The translations under genes were made by a program, and so were the position numbers. Shown piece by piece: positions 1 through 6,864 of a stretch of DNA of 64,000 nt (position 1 is the first letter of the stretch; each line of letters starts with the position of its first letter). The stretch covers positions 24,771 to 88,770 of the forward strand of contig JAIDHX010000017.1 of the NCBI GenBank assembly GCA_029053015.1, read 5' to 3'. The notes beneath the pieces are model-generated. The model did not search any database. It was not told the origin of the DNA and saw only the letters and a list, made by a program, of their open reading frames with translations. Origin of the DNA: Lachnospiraceae bacterium. GTDB lineage: Bacteria; Bacillota; Clostridia; Lachnospirales; Lachnospiraceae.

Positions 1-37
1 TCAGCCCTAAATCTATTTCACCAATATCTGTCCCCAA
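1..37 (-). CDS. Tape measure protein, N-terminal 12 codons only (partial)
   Basis: A GAGGTGG Shine-Dalgarno at about 44-50 precedes a TTG codon at 35-37, opening a frame (MGTDIGEIDLGL) that runs off the left edge. A gene at this place, directly after the tail assembly chaperones, is almost always the tape measure protein, and starts ending in a hydrophobic IDLGL-like strand are common in that family. Only 12 codons are visible, so the call rests mainly on position in the late operon. Confidence 0.45.
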   Translation of the reverse strand, partial: MGTDIGEIDLGL

Positions 38-55
38 CTATTCCACCTCGTTTCT

Positions 56-409
56 TTATTTTCTGCTGAAAGCACTCTTACAGAACGCCTGAAATTCGTC
101 CATGTACGCCCTGTACGCCGCAGGGTTTTCCTTGAGTTTCTGCATCTTCTTTCTCTGCCAGTCACTCCGTATTTTTTTCTGTTCTTTCGTGAAAGTCTTT
201 AGTATCTTGCTGTCCTTTTCTGCCCGTATGCTGACAATCTTGCCGAGCGGCGTGTCCGGCAGAAGACCGGACAACAGCGTGCAGAACTCACTCCACGGCA
301 TGTCATCTTCGCGCCTGAGCCTTATGCCATACTGCTCTGCAAAAGAGGCTTCAATCAGGTCATAGTCGTCATACAGGTCATAATACGTGTCTGTCGTTTT
401 TCCATCAAC
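56..409 (-). CDS. Tail assembly chaperone, downstream part (Gp15-like), probably reached by ribosomal frameshift
   Basis: The reading frame continues upstream of its first ATG (299-301) through conserved-looking sequence (DLYDDYDLIEASFAEQYG, then RREDDMPWSEF) to the end of the preceding chaperone gene, with no usable start codon there. The C-terminal part is basic (EKDSKILKTFTKEQKKIR). In siphophages this ORF is the T part of the G/GT chaperone pair that loads the tape measure protein before tube assembly, and is normally made as a frameshift extension. Here the frame is +1 relative to the upstream ORF. An independent start at 301 would give only 81 residues and lose the conserved N-terminal segment. 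Confidence 0.7.
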   Translation of the reverse strand, partial: VDGKTTDTYYDLYDDYDLIEASFAEQYGIRLRREDDMPWSEFCTLLSGLLPDTPLGKIVSIRAEKDSKILKTFTKEQKKIRSDWQRKKMQKLKENPAAYRAYMDEFQAFCKSAFSRK

Positions 410-743
410 GAAACTGTTTCTCCGCTTCTTCCAGACTGCTGCCAGTAGCTGCTGCCATAACAGCTGTATAAACGGTTTTGTAATCAGGAAGCGGCAGGTT
501 CATTGCTTCGATCTCTTTTGCCGCCTTTTCGCCGACAAACATTTTCAGTGTCTTTCCAATCATTTCAATTTCATTGAATGTCCCGTCACCCTTCTCTGCC
601 TTCCGCTGCTCCTCCAGTACCATTGCCTGCATATTCAGGATATCGTTTTTCCTGTTGTTGACTGTAACTACCAGTTCATCCGTAATCCGCACCATCGGCA
701 GTTCGTTTGTAATTTTCTTTGATATGTCAATAATCTGTCCCAT
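405..743 (-). CDS. Tail assembly chaperone, upstream part (gpG-like)
   Basis: A 112-residue protein starting MGQIIDISKKITNELP with a good GGAGG site about 8 bases upstream. It lies between the major tail protein and the tape measure gene, the fixed position of tail assembly chaperones in siphophages. It is rich in charged helix (EEQRKAEKGDGTFNEIEMIG) and ends EEAEKQFR-stop. The stop TGA at 405-407 is preceded by CAG TTT CGT. Slippage at the TTT codon to TTC would join the chain to the next frame as ...KQF-VDGKTTDTYY. Function is inferred from position, size and the two-frame arrangement. Confidence 0.75.
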   Translation of the reverse strand: MGQIIDISKKITNELPMVRITDELVVTVNNRKNDILNMQAMVLEEQRKAEKGDGTFNEIEMIGKTLKMFVGEKAAKEIEAMNLPLPDYKTVYTAVMAAATGSSLEEAEKQFR

Positions 744-791
744 ATAAACCTCCTTGTTTGTGCAATCCAGACTCCCGCGCAGGAGCTGCAG

Positions 792-819
792 TAAAAAGGG
801 AGCGGTTTCCCCGCTCCCT
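792..819 (-). terminator. Intrinsic terminator after the major tail gene
   Basis: On the minus strand an 8-bp GC-rich stem (GGGAGCGG / CCGCTCCC) with a short loop is followed by TTTTT. It lies between the major tail protein and the chaperones and probably reduces expression of the downstream tail genes relative to the abundant tube protein. Confidence 0.8.
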
Positions 820-824
820 TAGGT

Positions 825-1286
825 TTATTCCGTGTCCGCCTCGATGTAAGACGGTATGCCGTCTGACTGGGCTTCCCATTCCAGCGCGCCCGTGGCCGTC
901 GCCTCTCCTCCGAGACTTGTCACGCTGATGACGCACGGCATTACCAGTTTGTCCCCGTTGGGGAACGTAACCGTAAAAATGGAATTGCACGCCTGTCCGT
1001 TCTTTGTGGCAAGAGAAGCCACATAGTCATTGCCGGGATCGCCATAATTACGCTTTCCCCCCATGCTTATGGTGATGGACTTTGCCGTCATCAGCCTGCG
1101 TTTCCAGCCGCCCGCGTCCATTGCGTCCCACTCGTCTATATTGTTGTCGATGGCTATGCTCAGGCTTTCCGCGTCCTTTACAACGATGGACTCATTGCCT
1201 GTCCTGCCGTTCGGGTTAACACCGAATGTTATCGCATTGACAGGATGCACACCCTCACCTCCAAAAAACTGCAAATTATACTTCAT
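825..1286 (-). CDS. Major tail (tube) protein
   Basis: 153 residues. The start MKYNLQFFGGEGVHP is typical of tail-tube proteins of clostridial siphophages, and the body is beta-rich with motifs such as SIVVKDAESLSIAIDN, KSITISMGG and TVTFPNGDKLVMPCV. It follows the tail-terminator gene and precedes a strong terminator and the chaperones, matching the usual late gene order. The subunit polymerises into the tail tube around the tape measure protein. The start is supported by a GGAGAGAAAGG site just upstream, overlapping the end of the preceding gene by four codons. Confidence 0.75.
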   Translation of the reverse strand: MKYNLQFFGGEGVHPVNAITFGVNPNGRTGNESIVVKDAESLSIAIDNNIDEWDAMDAGGWKRRLMTAKSITISMGGKRNYGDPGNDYVASLATKNGQACNSIFTVTFPNGDKLVMPCVISVTSLGGEATATGALEWEAQSDGIPSYIEADTE

Positions 1287-1704
1287 TTTCCTTTCTCTCC
1301 TTCCTTTCGTAATAGAATTCTGCTTCTATTACCATCTCATATATGTCGTTTTCGTCCGTGCCAACGTCTACAGGGCTGTCAGTAAGCAGTCTGGCAAACA
1401 ATACCCGTTTACCTTCCATATCTGCGTTTTTGATATTTCCTACAGCCTCATACAGTTTGTCAGCAGCAATTTCCGTCCGCTCTGAGGATTTATCCCAGTG
1501 CACAAGCAGACTGACCGGTTTTACCCTGTAGGAACTGTTTTGGTCGCCTCCTATGGTCTCTCGTTTTTCGCGCGAGCCGGAAAGATTGTATACGCATATA
1601 CACTTTTCCTTTTTGTCCGGCATTTTCCCGCAGTATATATGGCTCCTATCTAAAATTCCCAGTGCCGGAAGATAATCTGCTATGTTTAAAAGAGTCAGTA
1701 TCAT
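1276..1704 (-). CDS. Tail terminator / minor capsid protein 3-like head-tail joining protein
   Basis: 142 residues beginning MILTLLNIADYLPALGI. Proteins of this size directly upstream of the tail-tube gene cap the tail tube or join it to the head. The context is connector - minor capsid - HK97 gp10-like - this gene - tube. It overlaps its upstream neighbour by four bases (ATGA-type coupling). The charged tail YERKERKENEV overlaps the start of the tube gene. The family assignment is by synteny and general resemblance, not by a unique motif. Confidence 0.6.
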   Translation of the reverse strand: MILTLLNIADYLPALGILDRSHIYCGKMPDKKEKCICVYNLSGSREKRETIGGDQNSSYRVKPVSLLVHWDKSSERTEIAADKLYEAVGNIKNADMEGKRVLFARLLTDSPVDVGTDENDIYEMVIEAEFYYERKERKENEV

Positions 1705-2147
1705 AGTCCCGCCCTTCTTTTATAATTGGCACTAAATGCTTTCTGTGCAAAATCCGCCTTTTTTCCACCTGGCAGCCAGTCAGAAAACCACTTTCCCTTT
1801 GCATTGGGATTGCCATCATGCGTCACGTTTGATACGCGCCCGTCCTTGCGTTTTATGGTTTCAGCCCATGGCTCCCTGTGAAAATAGTATTCCGGATGAA
1901 AATACAGGCGGCGCGCATATGGTCCTTCATGGACTAAACGCACCTTTCCTTTTCGTGCTCCCGATTCATCCACAAAGAACTTTTCATCTTCCAACGGACC
2001 ATCCATGCGTGGCACCACATCCGCGCGCCGTATTTCGTCCCTGAGCATGTCTGCCGTATCTACCAACGCAGGTGCCATGGCGTCCGTAAGTTGTCTTACC
2101 TGTTTCCTGTTCAGCGTGATCCTGCACGTCACATTCTTGTTTGCCAC
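1701..2147 (-). CDS. Minor capsid protein 2 / HK97 gp10-like tail completion protein
   Basis: 148 residues. It contains an N-terminal helix with RKQVRQLTDAMAPALVDTADMLRDE and an HGD-type aromatic segment (YARRLYFHPEYYFHREPWAE) ending in KKADFAQKAFSANYKRR, a pattern seen in gp10/minor-capsid-2 proteins that bridge connector and tail. It is translationally coupled on both sides: its start overlaps the preceding stop and its stop overlaps the following start. The role in head-tail joining is inferred from family resemblance and gene order. Confidence 0.6.
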   Translation of the reverse strand: MANKNVTCRITLNRKQVRQLTDAMAPALVDTADMLRDEIRRADVVPRMDGPLEDEKFFVDESGARKGKVRLVHEGPYARRLYFHPEYYFHREPWAETIKRKDGRVSNVTHDGNPNAKGKWFSDWLPGGKKADFAQKAFSANYKRRAGL

Positions 2148-2485
2148 TATTCCACCTCCAGTAAACAGTAATTGACGCTTCCATCAGGGTTCCTTGCCTT
2201 TCTTCCCGACACAATCCGGCGCTCCACTCCAAATATGGTGACATGCCCTCCGGATATAACAGGGAGTTCCGGGCATATGTCCTCCGGTATATAAGCGCTT
2301 CCCGCCACCTCCACCAGTTTTTTCTCCGCTGTCAGCACGGTTTTTGCCTTATCCTGATAATTGCACAGCCCGTCAAAGGAAATGCCCTCCAAAGGTTCCC
2401 CGTAATTGCTGTAGCCTTCCCTGTCAAGTTCTGCATGGATAGGCGTTTTACACATTCTTTTTTCCACCAGACAAGGGTATTTCAT
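2147..2485 (-). CDS. Minor capsid protein 1-like head-tail joining protein
   Basis: 112 residues if started at the ATG at 2483-2485, which sits 8 bases after GAGGAGG and overlaps the upstream stop as ATGA. A longer frame to 2578 exists but lies wholly inside the connector gene. The protein has a C-terminal beta-rich part ending GSVNYCLLEVE and the segment ISGGHVTIFGVERRIVSG. These features and its place after the connector match clostridial 'minor capsid 1' head-closure proteins that bind the portal-connector ring. The exact structural role is inferred. Confidence 0.6.
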   Translation of the reverse strand: MKYPCLVEKRMCKTPIHAELDREGYSNYGEPLEGISFDGLCNYQDKAKTVLTAEKKLVEVAGSAYIPEDICPELPVISGGHVTIFGVERRIVSGRKARNPDGSVNYCLLEVE

Positions 2486-2862
2486 CTGCACAGCCTCCTC
2501 GTACATAATCCCGTGCGGCAGAGCGTCGCATAGACGTCCCTGCGGATTGCAACACCATTTTCCACCTTGACATTCCAACTGTCGCCGAAACTCATGGACA
2601 CTCCGTTTAAGGCATAGTTTTTCAGCACAGTGTCAATCATGTCCGCATTTTCATACTCAAAATCTGCCTGCAGGCAGCATACCTCCCGTATGGTATCCTG
2701 CTGGAAGGGCGTCAGATTATAAAATCCCTGGCCTCCGATTCTGCCGAAAGTCAGGGAATCTATGTGTCGTGACGCTTTTTTCAGGGCTCCTGCAAGTTTA
2801 TCATCCGGCACTGTACTGCCGCCGTACTCTGTCTTATAGTACTCTTCGTCCGCGTAAACCAT
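2482..2862 (-). CDS. Head-tail connector (gp6-like adaptor)
   Basis: 126 residues opening MVYADEEYYKTEYGG. The YADxxYYxxxYGG start, helix KASRHIDSLTFGRIGG and helix LTPFQQDTIREVCCLQADF are typical of the small helical adaptor that docks under the portal in Firmicute siphophages. It follows the head-fibre/LEM-like gene and is coupled to the next gene through ATGA. It would form a dodecameric ring at the portal vertex. Confidence is good because sequence style and position agree. Confidence 0.7.
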   Translation of the reverse strand: MVYADEEYYKTEYGGSTVPDDKLAGALKKASRHIDSLTFGRIGGQGFYNLTPFQQDTIREVCCLQADFEYENADMIDTVLKNYALNGVSMSFGDSWNVKVENGVAIRRDVYATLCRTGLCTRRLCR

Positions 2863-2863
2863 A

Positions 2864-3268
2864 TCAGCTATCCTGTTTCATGGCAGCCTTAATTTTTTCA
2901 AGGATACCATCGCGCGAAGTGGTCTTGCCTATATCAATCTGTCTTTCCTCGGCATATGTTTTGAGCTCCTCCACAGACATGCCACTTATATTACGGCTAT
3001 CGAAATCCGGACTGTTTTCCCCGCTGCCATCACGCGATTCAAGCAACTCTTCCAGTTCGTGACAGCGGGCTGCCAGCTCTGCGTTGCGCTCATCAAGATT
3101 TTTGTATTTCTCCTCAAGCGCCACATACTGCTCCATCGGCACAGTGCGCCCTCTTCCGTAGGAAATTGTTTCTCCGGAATCCGACTGGATGTCATAGCCT
3201 GCTTCCACATACCGCCGCTTTTCCTGCTCCGTAATCGTGTAGGTCTTATTGCCTTTAGTTGCCCTCAT
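2864..3268 (-). CDS. Head-associated protein with C-terminal Rho-N/HeH-like DNA-binding motif
   Basis: 134 residues. The N-terminus has TYTITEQEKRRYVEAGYDI, the middle is a coiled coil (EEKYKNLDERNAELAARCHELEE), and the C-terminus (MSVEELKTYAEERQIDIG then DGILEKIKAA) resembles the helix-extended-helix fold of Rho N-terminal/LEM-like domains often found just after the capsid gene. The start ATG at 3266-3268 overlaps the capsid stop region and has GGAGGATA upstream. The role may be genome or capsid binding inside the head. That is inference. Confidence 0.5.
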   Translation of the reverse strand: MRATKGNKTYTITEQEKRRYVEAGYDIQSDSGETISYGRGRTVPMEQYVALEEKYKNLDERNAELAARCHELEELLESRDGSGENSPDFDSRNISGMSVEELKTYAEERQIDIGKTTSRDGILEKIKAAMKQDS

Positions 3269-4202
3269 TATCCTCCACTCCCTCCTCGTCTTTCGCTCCT
3301 TCTTCGTGCTCGCCTTTTGCCGGCGTCACATTCATGACACAGCCCTGCACCTTCCTTTCCAGAAGGAAAAGGTCGCCAAAGCAGCGGTTCTGGTACAGGT
3401 AGCCATCCGCCGTGCGTGAATCCGTCCCGGGGGTAAACAGTTTGATATAGGAATACTTATCCCGGCACACCACACAGGACGGATGAATCAGTATCCAGTT
3501 AATCTGCGCCGCGTCCGCCGCAGCCACACAGCCGTCGGTAAAATCATACTTTGTCTTCATTCTTGCCGAAGGAACCATCTTTATGGTTACATCATCAAGC
3601 GAGTGCACCTTGCGGTTGATGGAAGACGCTGTATTGACAATGATACTCCTTGAAATCCCTTCCGCCGCTTTCACAATTTTATTCATGGCCGGCGTGACAT
3701 AAAGAATGCGCCCCTCTTCCGGCACACTTGCTTCGTCCATGCGCGACATTTCTTCGTCAAATGCGTCCAGAAAGACTGCAGCATTTATTATGGTAGTATC
3801 AATCCTGCCGGAAAGCTTAGTCAGTTCCGCATGCAGTTTTGAGTACCTGTAACTGTCCTTTTCAGGGATTGCCTGTTCTGTCTCAAAAATGTTCTGTATA
3901 TTTGCTACGGACAGGGTAAGGTTAGTCTCATCAATATCCATGGGATCAACAAAAAACTCGATGTCACGGTCATGCTCCAGTTTGTGGGGCTCCCAGTCGT
4001 TGGACATTGTCCCTGCGTTAAAACCGGGCGTCCTTGTGTGGTCCTTATAGCCGGATACCGTCAGCCTCGGCAGTTTAATTGTCTGCGCATTGATAAAAGT
4101 TACATTCTGATTGCTTTTCGTCAGCGCGTCGGAGCAGAGCTCCTTCTCATACTTTTTCTGTAACAGTCCTGTGAACTGTTCTGCATAATCATATACAGGC
4201 AT
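3255..4202 (-). CDS. Major capsid protein
   Basis: 315 residues. It begins MPVYDYAEQFTGLLQKKYEKEL and carries motifs common to clostridial SPP1-like capsid proteins: NAQTIKLPRLTVSGYKDHTR, the spine-helix region, a conserved EFFVDPMDIDETN, and the P-domain segment RILYVTPAMNKIVKAAEGI. It lies between the scaffold gene and head-completion genes. The acidic C-terminal tail (EHEEGAKDEEGVEDNEGN) is unusual in being almost uniformly charged and could be a decoration or extension. The HK97 fold forms the icosahedral shell. Confidence 0.85.
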   Translation of the reverse strand: MPVYDYAEQFTGLLQKKYEKELCSDALTKSNQNVTFINAQTIKLPRLTVSGYKDHTRTPGFNAGTMSNDWEPHKLEHDRDIEFFVDPMDIDETNLTLSVANIQNIFETEQAIPEKDSYRYSKLHAELTKLSGRIDTTIINAAVFLDAFDEEMSRMDEASVPEEGRILYVTPAMNKIVKAAEGISRSIIVNTASSINRKVHSLDDVTIKMVPSARMKTKYDFTDGCVAAADAAQINWILIHPSCVVCRDKYSYIKLFTPGTDSRTADGYLYQNRCFGDLFLLERKVQGCVMNVTPAKGEHEEGAKDEEGVEDNEGN

Positions 4203-4223
4203 TTCTCATTCCTCCTTGTTTTT

Positions 4224-4850
4224 TTAAGTCAGCCCGAATGCCGCTTCCAGAGCCTCCTTGTTTGCTTTATTCTGCTGTGTTCCACCACCGCCGATCTGGA
4301 AGCCTTTGTTTTCCGCTGCTGCCGGCTTTAACTGCGGCACGTCCTCCAATACCTTGTTGATGGCGTTTTTGATGTTCTCCTGGCTTGTTTTTCCGTCCTG
4401 TCCCACGGCATTGGACAAGTCAGCCATTTTGAGGACATAAGGGATTGTCTTTGCGTCCAGCCCCATTCCCACTGCTTCCATAATTGCCGCATTTTCAATG
4501 GCGGCACGCAGGGATTCTTCCTGTGCTTTTGCAAGCTGTCCCTGAATCTCCTTCACGTCAGGCTGTGACGCCGCTTTCTGCTGCTTGAATACCGCTATTG
4601 CCTGTTTCATTTCCTCCTCGGTCATTCCCTGATTGCGGAAATAATTCTTCAGCACGGTATCCTCCGTTACAGTCTGCTTACCCGCCACAATGTCGGCCAG
4701 CCTTGCATAATCAAATACAGGCGGCTGATTCTGCTGGCTGCCGCCCTGCTGGTCCAGCTGTGTGGTTCCATTCTGCTGTGTCTGGGACTGGCTGTTTCCT
4801 CCCTGCGTCCCGTCAGGGCTCAACAGTCTTCTTACAAGTCTGTTTTGCAT
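4224..4850 (-). CDS. Capsid scaffolding protein
   Basis: 208 residues with a low-complexity Gln-rich N-terminus (SQSQTQQNGTTQLDQQGGSQ), a central coiled coil (EIQGQLAKAQEESLRAAIEN) and a C-terminal tail with a Gly patch (GFQIGGGGTQQNKANKEALE). This architecture, helical with flexible ends directly upstream of the capsid gene, is that of phage scaffold (GP20/DUF4355-like) proteins, which template procapsid assembly and are then expelled. GGAGGA lies 5-10 bases before the ATG. Confidence 0.8.
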   Translation of the reverse strand: MQNRLVRRLLSPDGTQGGNSQSQTQQNGTTQLDQQGGSQQNQPPVFDYARLADIVAGKQTVTEDTVLKNYFRNQGMTEEEMKQAIAVFKQQKAASQPDVKEIQGQLAKAQEESLRAAIENAAIMEAVGMGLDAKTIPYVLKMADLSNAVGQDGKTSQENIKNAINKVLEDVPQLKPAAAENKGFQIGGGGTQQNKANKEALEAAFGLT

Positions 4851-4861
4851 ATTGTCCTCCA

Positions 4862-4960
4862 GTTTTAGGTGTGTCTCACCATAGAATCAGTTTTAAGGGT
4901 GTCTCCCTGTTTCAGTTATTGCTCCGGTGTCTCCGCGTAGTTTTTAGGGTGTTTCCTGCG
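4862..4960 (-). repeat. Imperfect direct repeats in the scaffold gene leader
   Basis: Read on the minus strand, three imperfect copies of GGAGACACCCTAAAACT-like sequence occur within 100 bases, plus a partial GGAGACACCGG. They lie between a terminator and the scaffold start. Several copies contain in-frame stops, so this does not look like coding sequence. Their function is unknown. Confidence 0.5.
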
Positions 4961-4984
4961 GAAATCCCCTGCCTTCGGGCATAT

Positions 4985-5013
4985 AAAAAGAACGCCTGAA
5001 AAAGGCGTCCTCA
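4985..5013 (-). terminator. Intrinsic terminator after the minor capsid / acidic ORF pair
   Basis: On the minus strand GACGCCT - loop - AGGCGTTC is followed by TTTTTAT. It separates the minor capsid gene and its overlapping small ORF from scaffold and capsid. The 4851-5135 gap otherwise holds only the repeats above and AT-rich sequence. Confidence 0.75.
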
Positions 5014-5135
5014 TTATCATAATATTTTGTTTTCCTCACTGTCTATGCAATTTAATTAACGGCTTACTCACTATAATTCCTCTAGATAATATTCAAGTCC
5101 TTATTCATCTTGAATATTTTCCCCCTTTTAAAATA

Positions 5136-5282
5136 TTATTCTAACCACGGATCATCATCGTCCAGCGAATCCTCATCGTCCCACACTATTATCGTATCCT
5201 CAGGATAATACCCCTGCTCATATAATTCTACCCAATTTTCAGGCAAATCTTCAACTTTAATCTTTAAAGGGTTCCCAGCCAT
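5136..5282 (-). CDS. Small acidic protein overlapping the minor capsid 3' end; candidate immunity protein
   Basis: 48 residues, MAGNPLKIKVEDLPENW..., ending DDEDSLDDDDPWLE. The ATG at 5280-5282 lies inside the last codons of the minor capsid gene in another frame, so the two would be translationally coupled. It is strongly acidic (about ten D/E in the last fifteen residues) and shares the local AT-richness of the minor capsid C-terminal region, unlike the GC-richer genes on either side. Tiny acidic proteins immediately downstream of polymorphic-toxin C-termini are often immunity proteins. That role is inference, and a structural role or a non-coding stretch cannot be excluded. A GAAAGG site lies somewhat far (about 14 bases) upstream. 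Confidence 0.6.
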   Translation of the reverse strand: MAGNPLKIKVEDLPENWVELYEQGYYPEDTIIVWDDEDSLDDDDPWLE

Positions 5283-6861
5283 ATTCTAAACCATACCTTT
5301 CAGAAAAAATTCTTATGACTTCATCACTTATCATCTGCCTAGACTGTATTTGATTTATATTATTCTCAGTATAGACGCTTTTGTAGGATTGCGCAACATC
5401 TTTACGTATATCTTTCATAATTTTCTTTATTTTTTTCAAAGAGTTTATATCCTTGCTCCATTTCTTCGGTGGTCTCGCAAAAAATACACCTCCTTCTACA
5501 ATTACCCGAAGCTCTGCAAGTCCTCCATTTTTTAACAACGATATATCTTTGGCAGAAAATGAACATCCTGAAGGGTGGTTATGTGTGACAATATTTCCCC
5601 TTAATCTAAAAAATTGAGAGACAGAAAATTGTACTTCTCTTTTATTTCCTCTTTGCTGGAACAAAAATTTTCCTTCTTTGTCATATACTACCGCAGTTTC
5701 TTTCTCACGGTTCGACAGCACTCTTTCATCTTTTAACAATTCTTCTTTTGCTGTCATATCCCATTCGTCTGTAGAATCCGCAAGTACATGTCCTTCATCA
5801 TACTTTCTTTTCCACTCTCTTGCTCTTTCCGCATACGTCTTCCTGTTGTTTTCATCCAGTGAATACTTCGCAAGTCTGTCACAGCTCTCCGCCTGCCGCT
5901 TTGCATACTGCCTTTCGGCTTCTTTTTTCGCCTTTGCCTCAATATCTGCAAGTTCCTCTTTGGTGAATACATCGTCAGGCGGCGTGCTGATACCGGGAAA
6001 ATATGTAGAGTGGATATCTTTACATCTTGGATGGTAGAGCCCTGCGGCTATTGCGGTTGACATCAGCGGATAGGGACCGTCACGGCTGCTGCCACCGCTC
6101 CATACATCGTCTATCAGTACCTTGCCTACAAATGGCAGGCATTTCGGGCAGGCGTTGCCGCGCTTGTTCATAATCACGGTTGTTATGCCGCGCTCCCTGC
6201 GGCTTTCCCCTTCTCCTGTCAGATATGCCCGCTTGCTTGCTGTCCTGATTGCCATATCCACATAGTCGGAAGCCGTGTGGCGCGCTCCGTTGCTATACTC
6301 CACACAGTTAATGCCTGCGCGCAGGAAATCCTTTGTTGCCATGTCTACTGCCGTTTCATAGGTTCCTGCACCGGAAGCGGCATGCATCTGCGCGTCAAAG
6401 ATGATTTTCCTGTATTTGTCGTTTGCCATGCGCAGGATTGCATATTCTGCTTTCTGCATATCCGCTGTTGTCGCCTGTATCAGGGCATTTATCTTCCTGT
6501 CATTGGCAAGAAAAAAGCGGGCGTTTAGTTTCGCCTGCCGTCTTGATACCTTTTTCAGTTTTGCGCCTTTCTGCAGTGCTTTCAGAATGGCGATTTCCTG
6601 TTCTGCATAGCCTGCTGCCCTCTGTATTTTGATAAGGGTCTCTATGCGGGCATTGATGTCATCAAAAATATCTCCATATTTTGCTGCATTGCGCTTCTTA
6701 AATTCCTCCAGCGCCGCGAGCTGCTTCACCTGCCACTGCTCCCAGTTGATACCTTCCTTATCCTCCTCCGCCCTGTGGTGGTCCAGGTTGCGTATCATGG
6801 AAGCAATTACTTCGTCCTCTATCCTCCTGACTGCTGCCGCGATGTCGTAATCATCAGCCAT
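5257..6861 (-). CDS. Minor capsid protein (MuF/min_cap2-like) with C-terminal JAB-like domain
   Basis: 534 residues. The N-terminal 200 residues are helical. Around 205-290 is the minor-capsid-2 core with RERGITTVIMNKRG, CPKC, GKVLIDDVWSGG and LYHPRCKDIHSTYFPG, where paired Cys/His probably bind metal. After a charged linker (about 300-370) the C-terminal domain carries ETAVVYDKEGKFLFQQRG and HNHPSGCSFSAKDI near residue 427, which resembles the JAMM/RadC metal motif HxHP...SxxD. The domain is clearly more AT-rich than the rest of the gene, suggesting separate acquisition. MuF-family proteins of Firmicute temperate phages are known to carry variable toxin domains, so this may be a virion-delivered effector. 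It is immediately downstream of the portal, 3 bases apart. Confidence 0.8.
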   Translation of the reverse strand: MADDYDIAAAVRRIEDEVIASMIRNLDHHRAEEDKEGINWEQWQVKQLAALEEFKKRNAAKYGDIFDDINARIETLIKIQRAAGYAEQEIAILKALQKGAKLKKVSRRQAKLNARFFLANDRKINALIQATTADMQKAEYAILRMANDKYRKIIFDAQMHAASGAGTYETAVDMATKDFLRAGINCVEYSNGARHTASDYVDMAIRTASKRAYLTGEGESRRERGITTVIMNKRGNACPKCLPFVGKVLIDDVWSGGSSRDGPYPLMSTAIAAGLYHPRCKDIHSTYFPGISTPPDDVFTKEELADIEAKAKKEAERQYAKRQAESCDRLAKYSLDENNRKTYAERAREWKRKYDEGHVLADSTDEWDMTAKEELLKDERVLSNREKETAVVYDKEGKFLFQQRGNKREVQFSVSQFFRLRGNIVTHNHPSGCSFSAKDISLLKNGGLAELRVIVEGGVFFARPPKKWSKDINSLKKIKKIMKDIRKDVAQSYKSVYTENNINQIQSRQMISDEVIRIFSERYGLEYGWEPFKD

Positions 6862-6864
6862 CTG

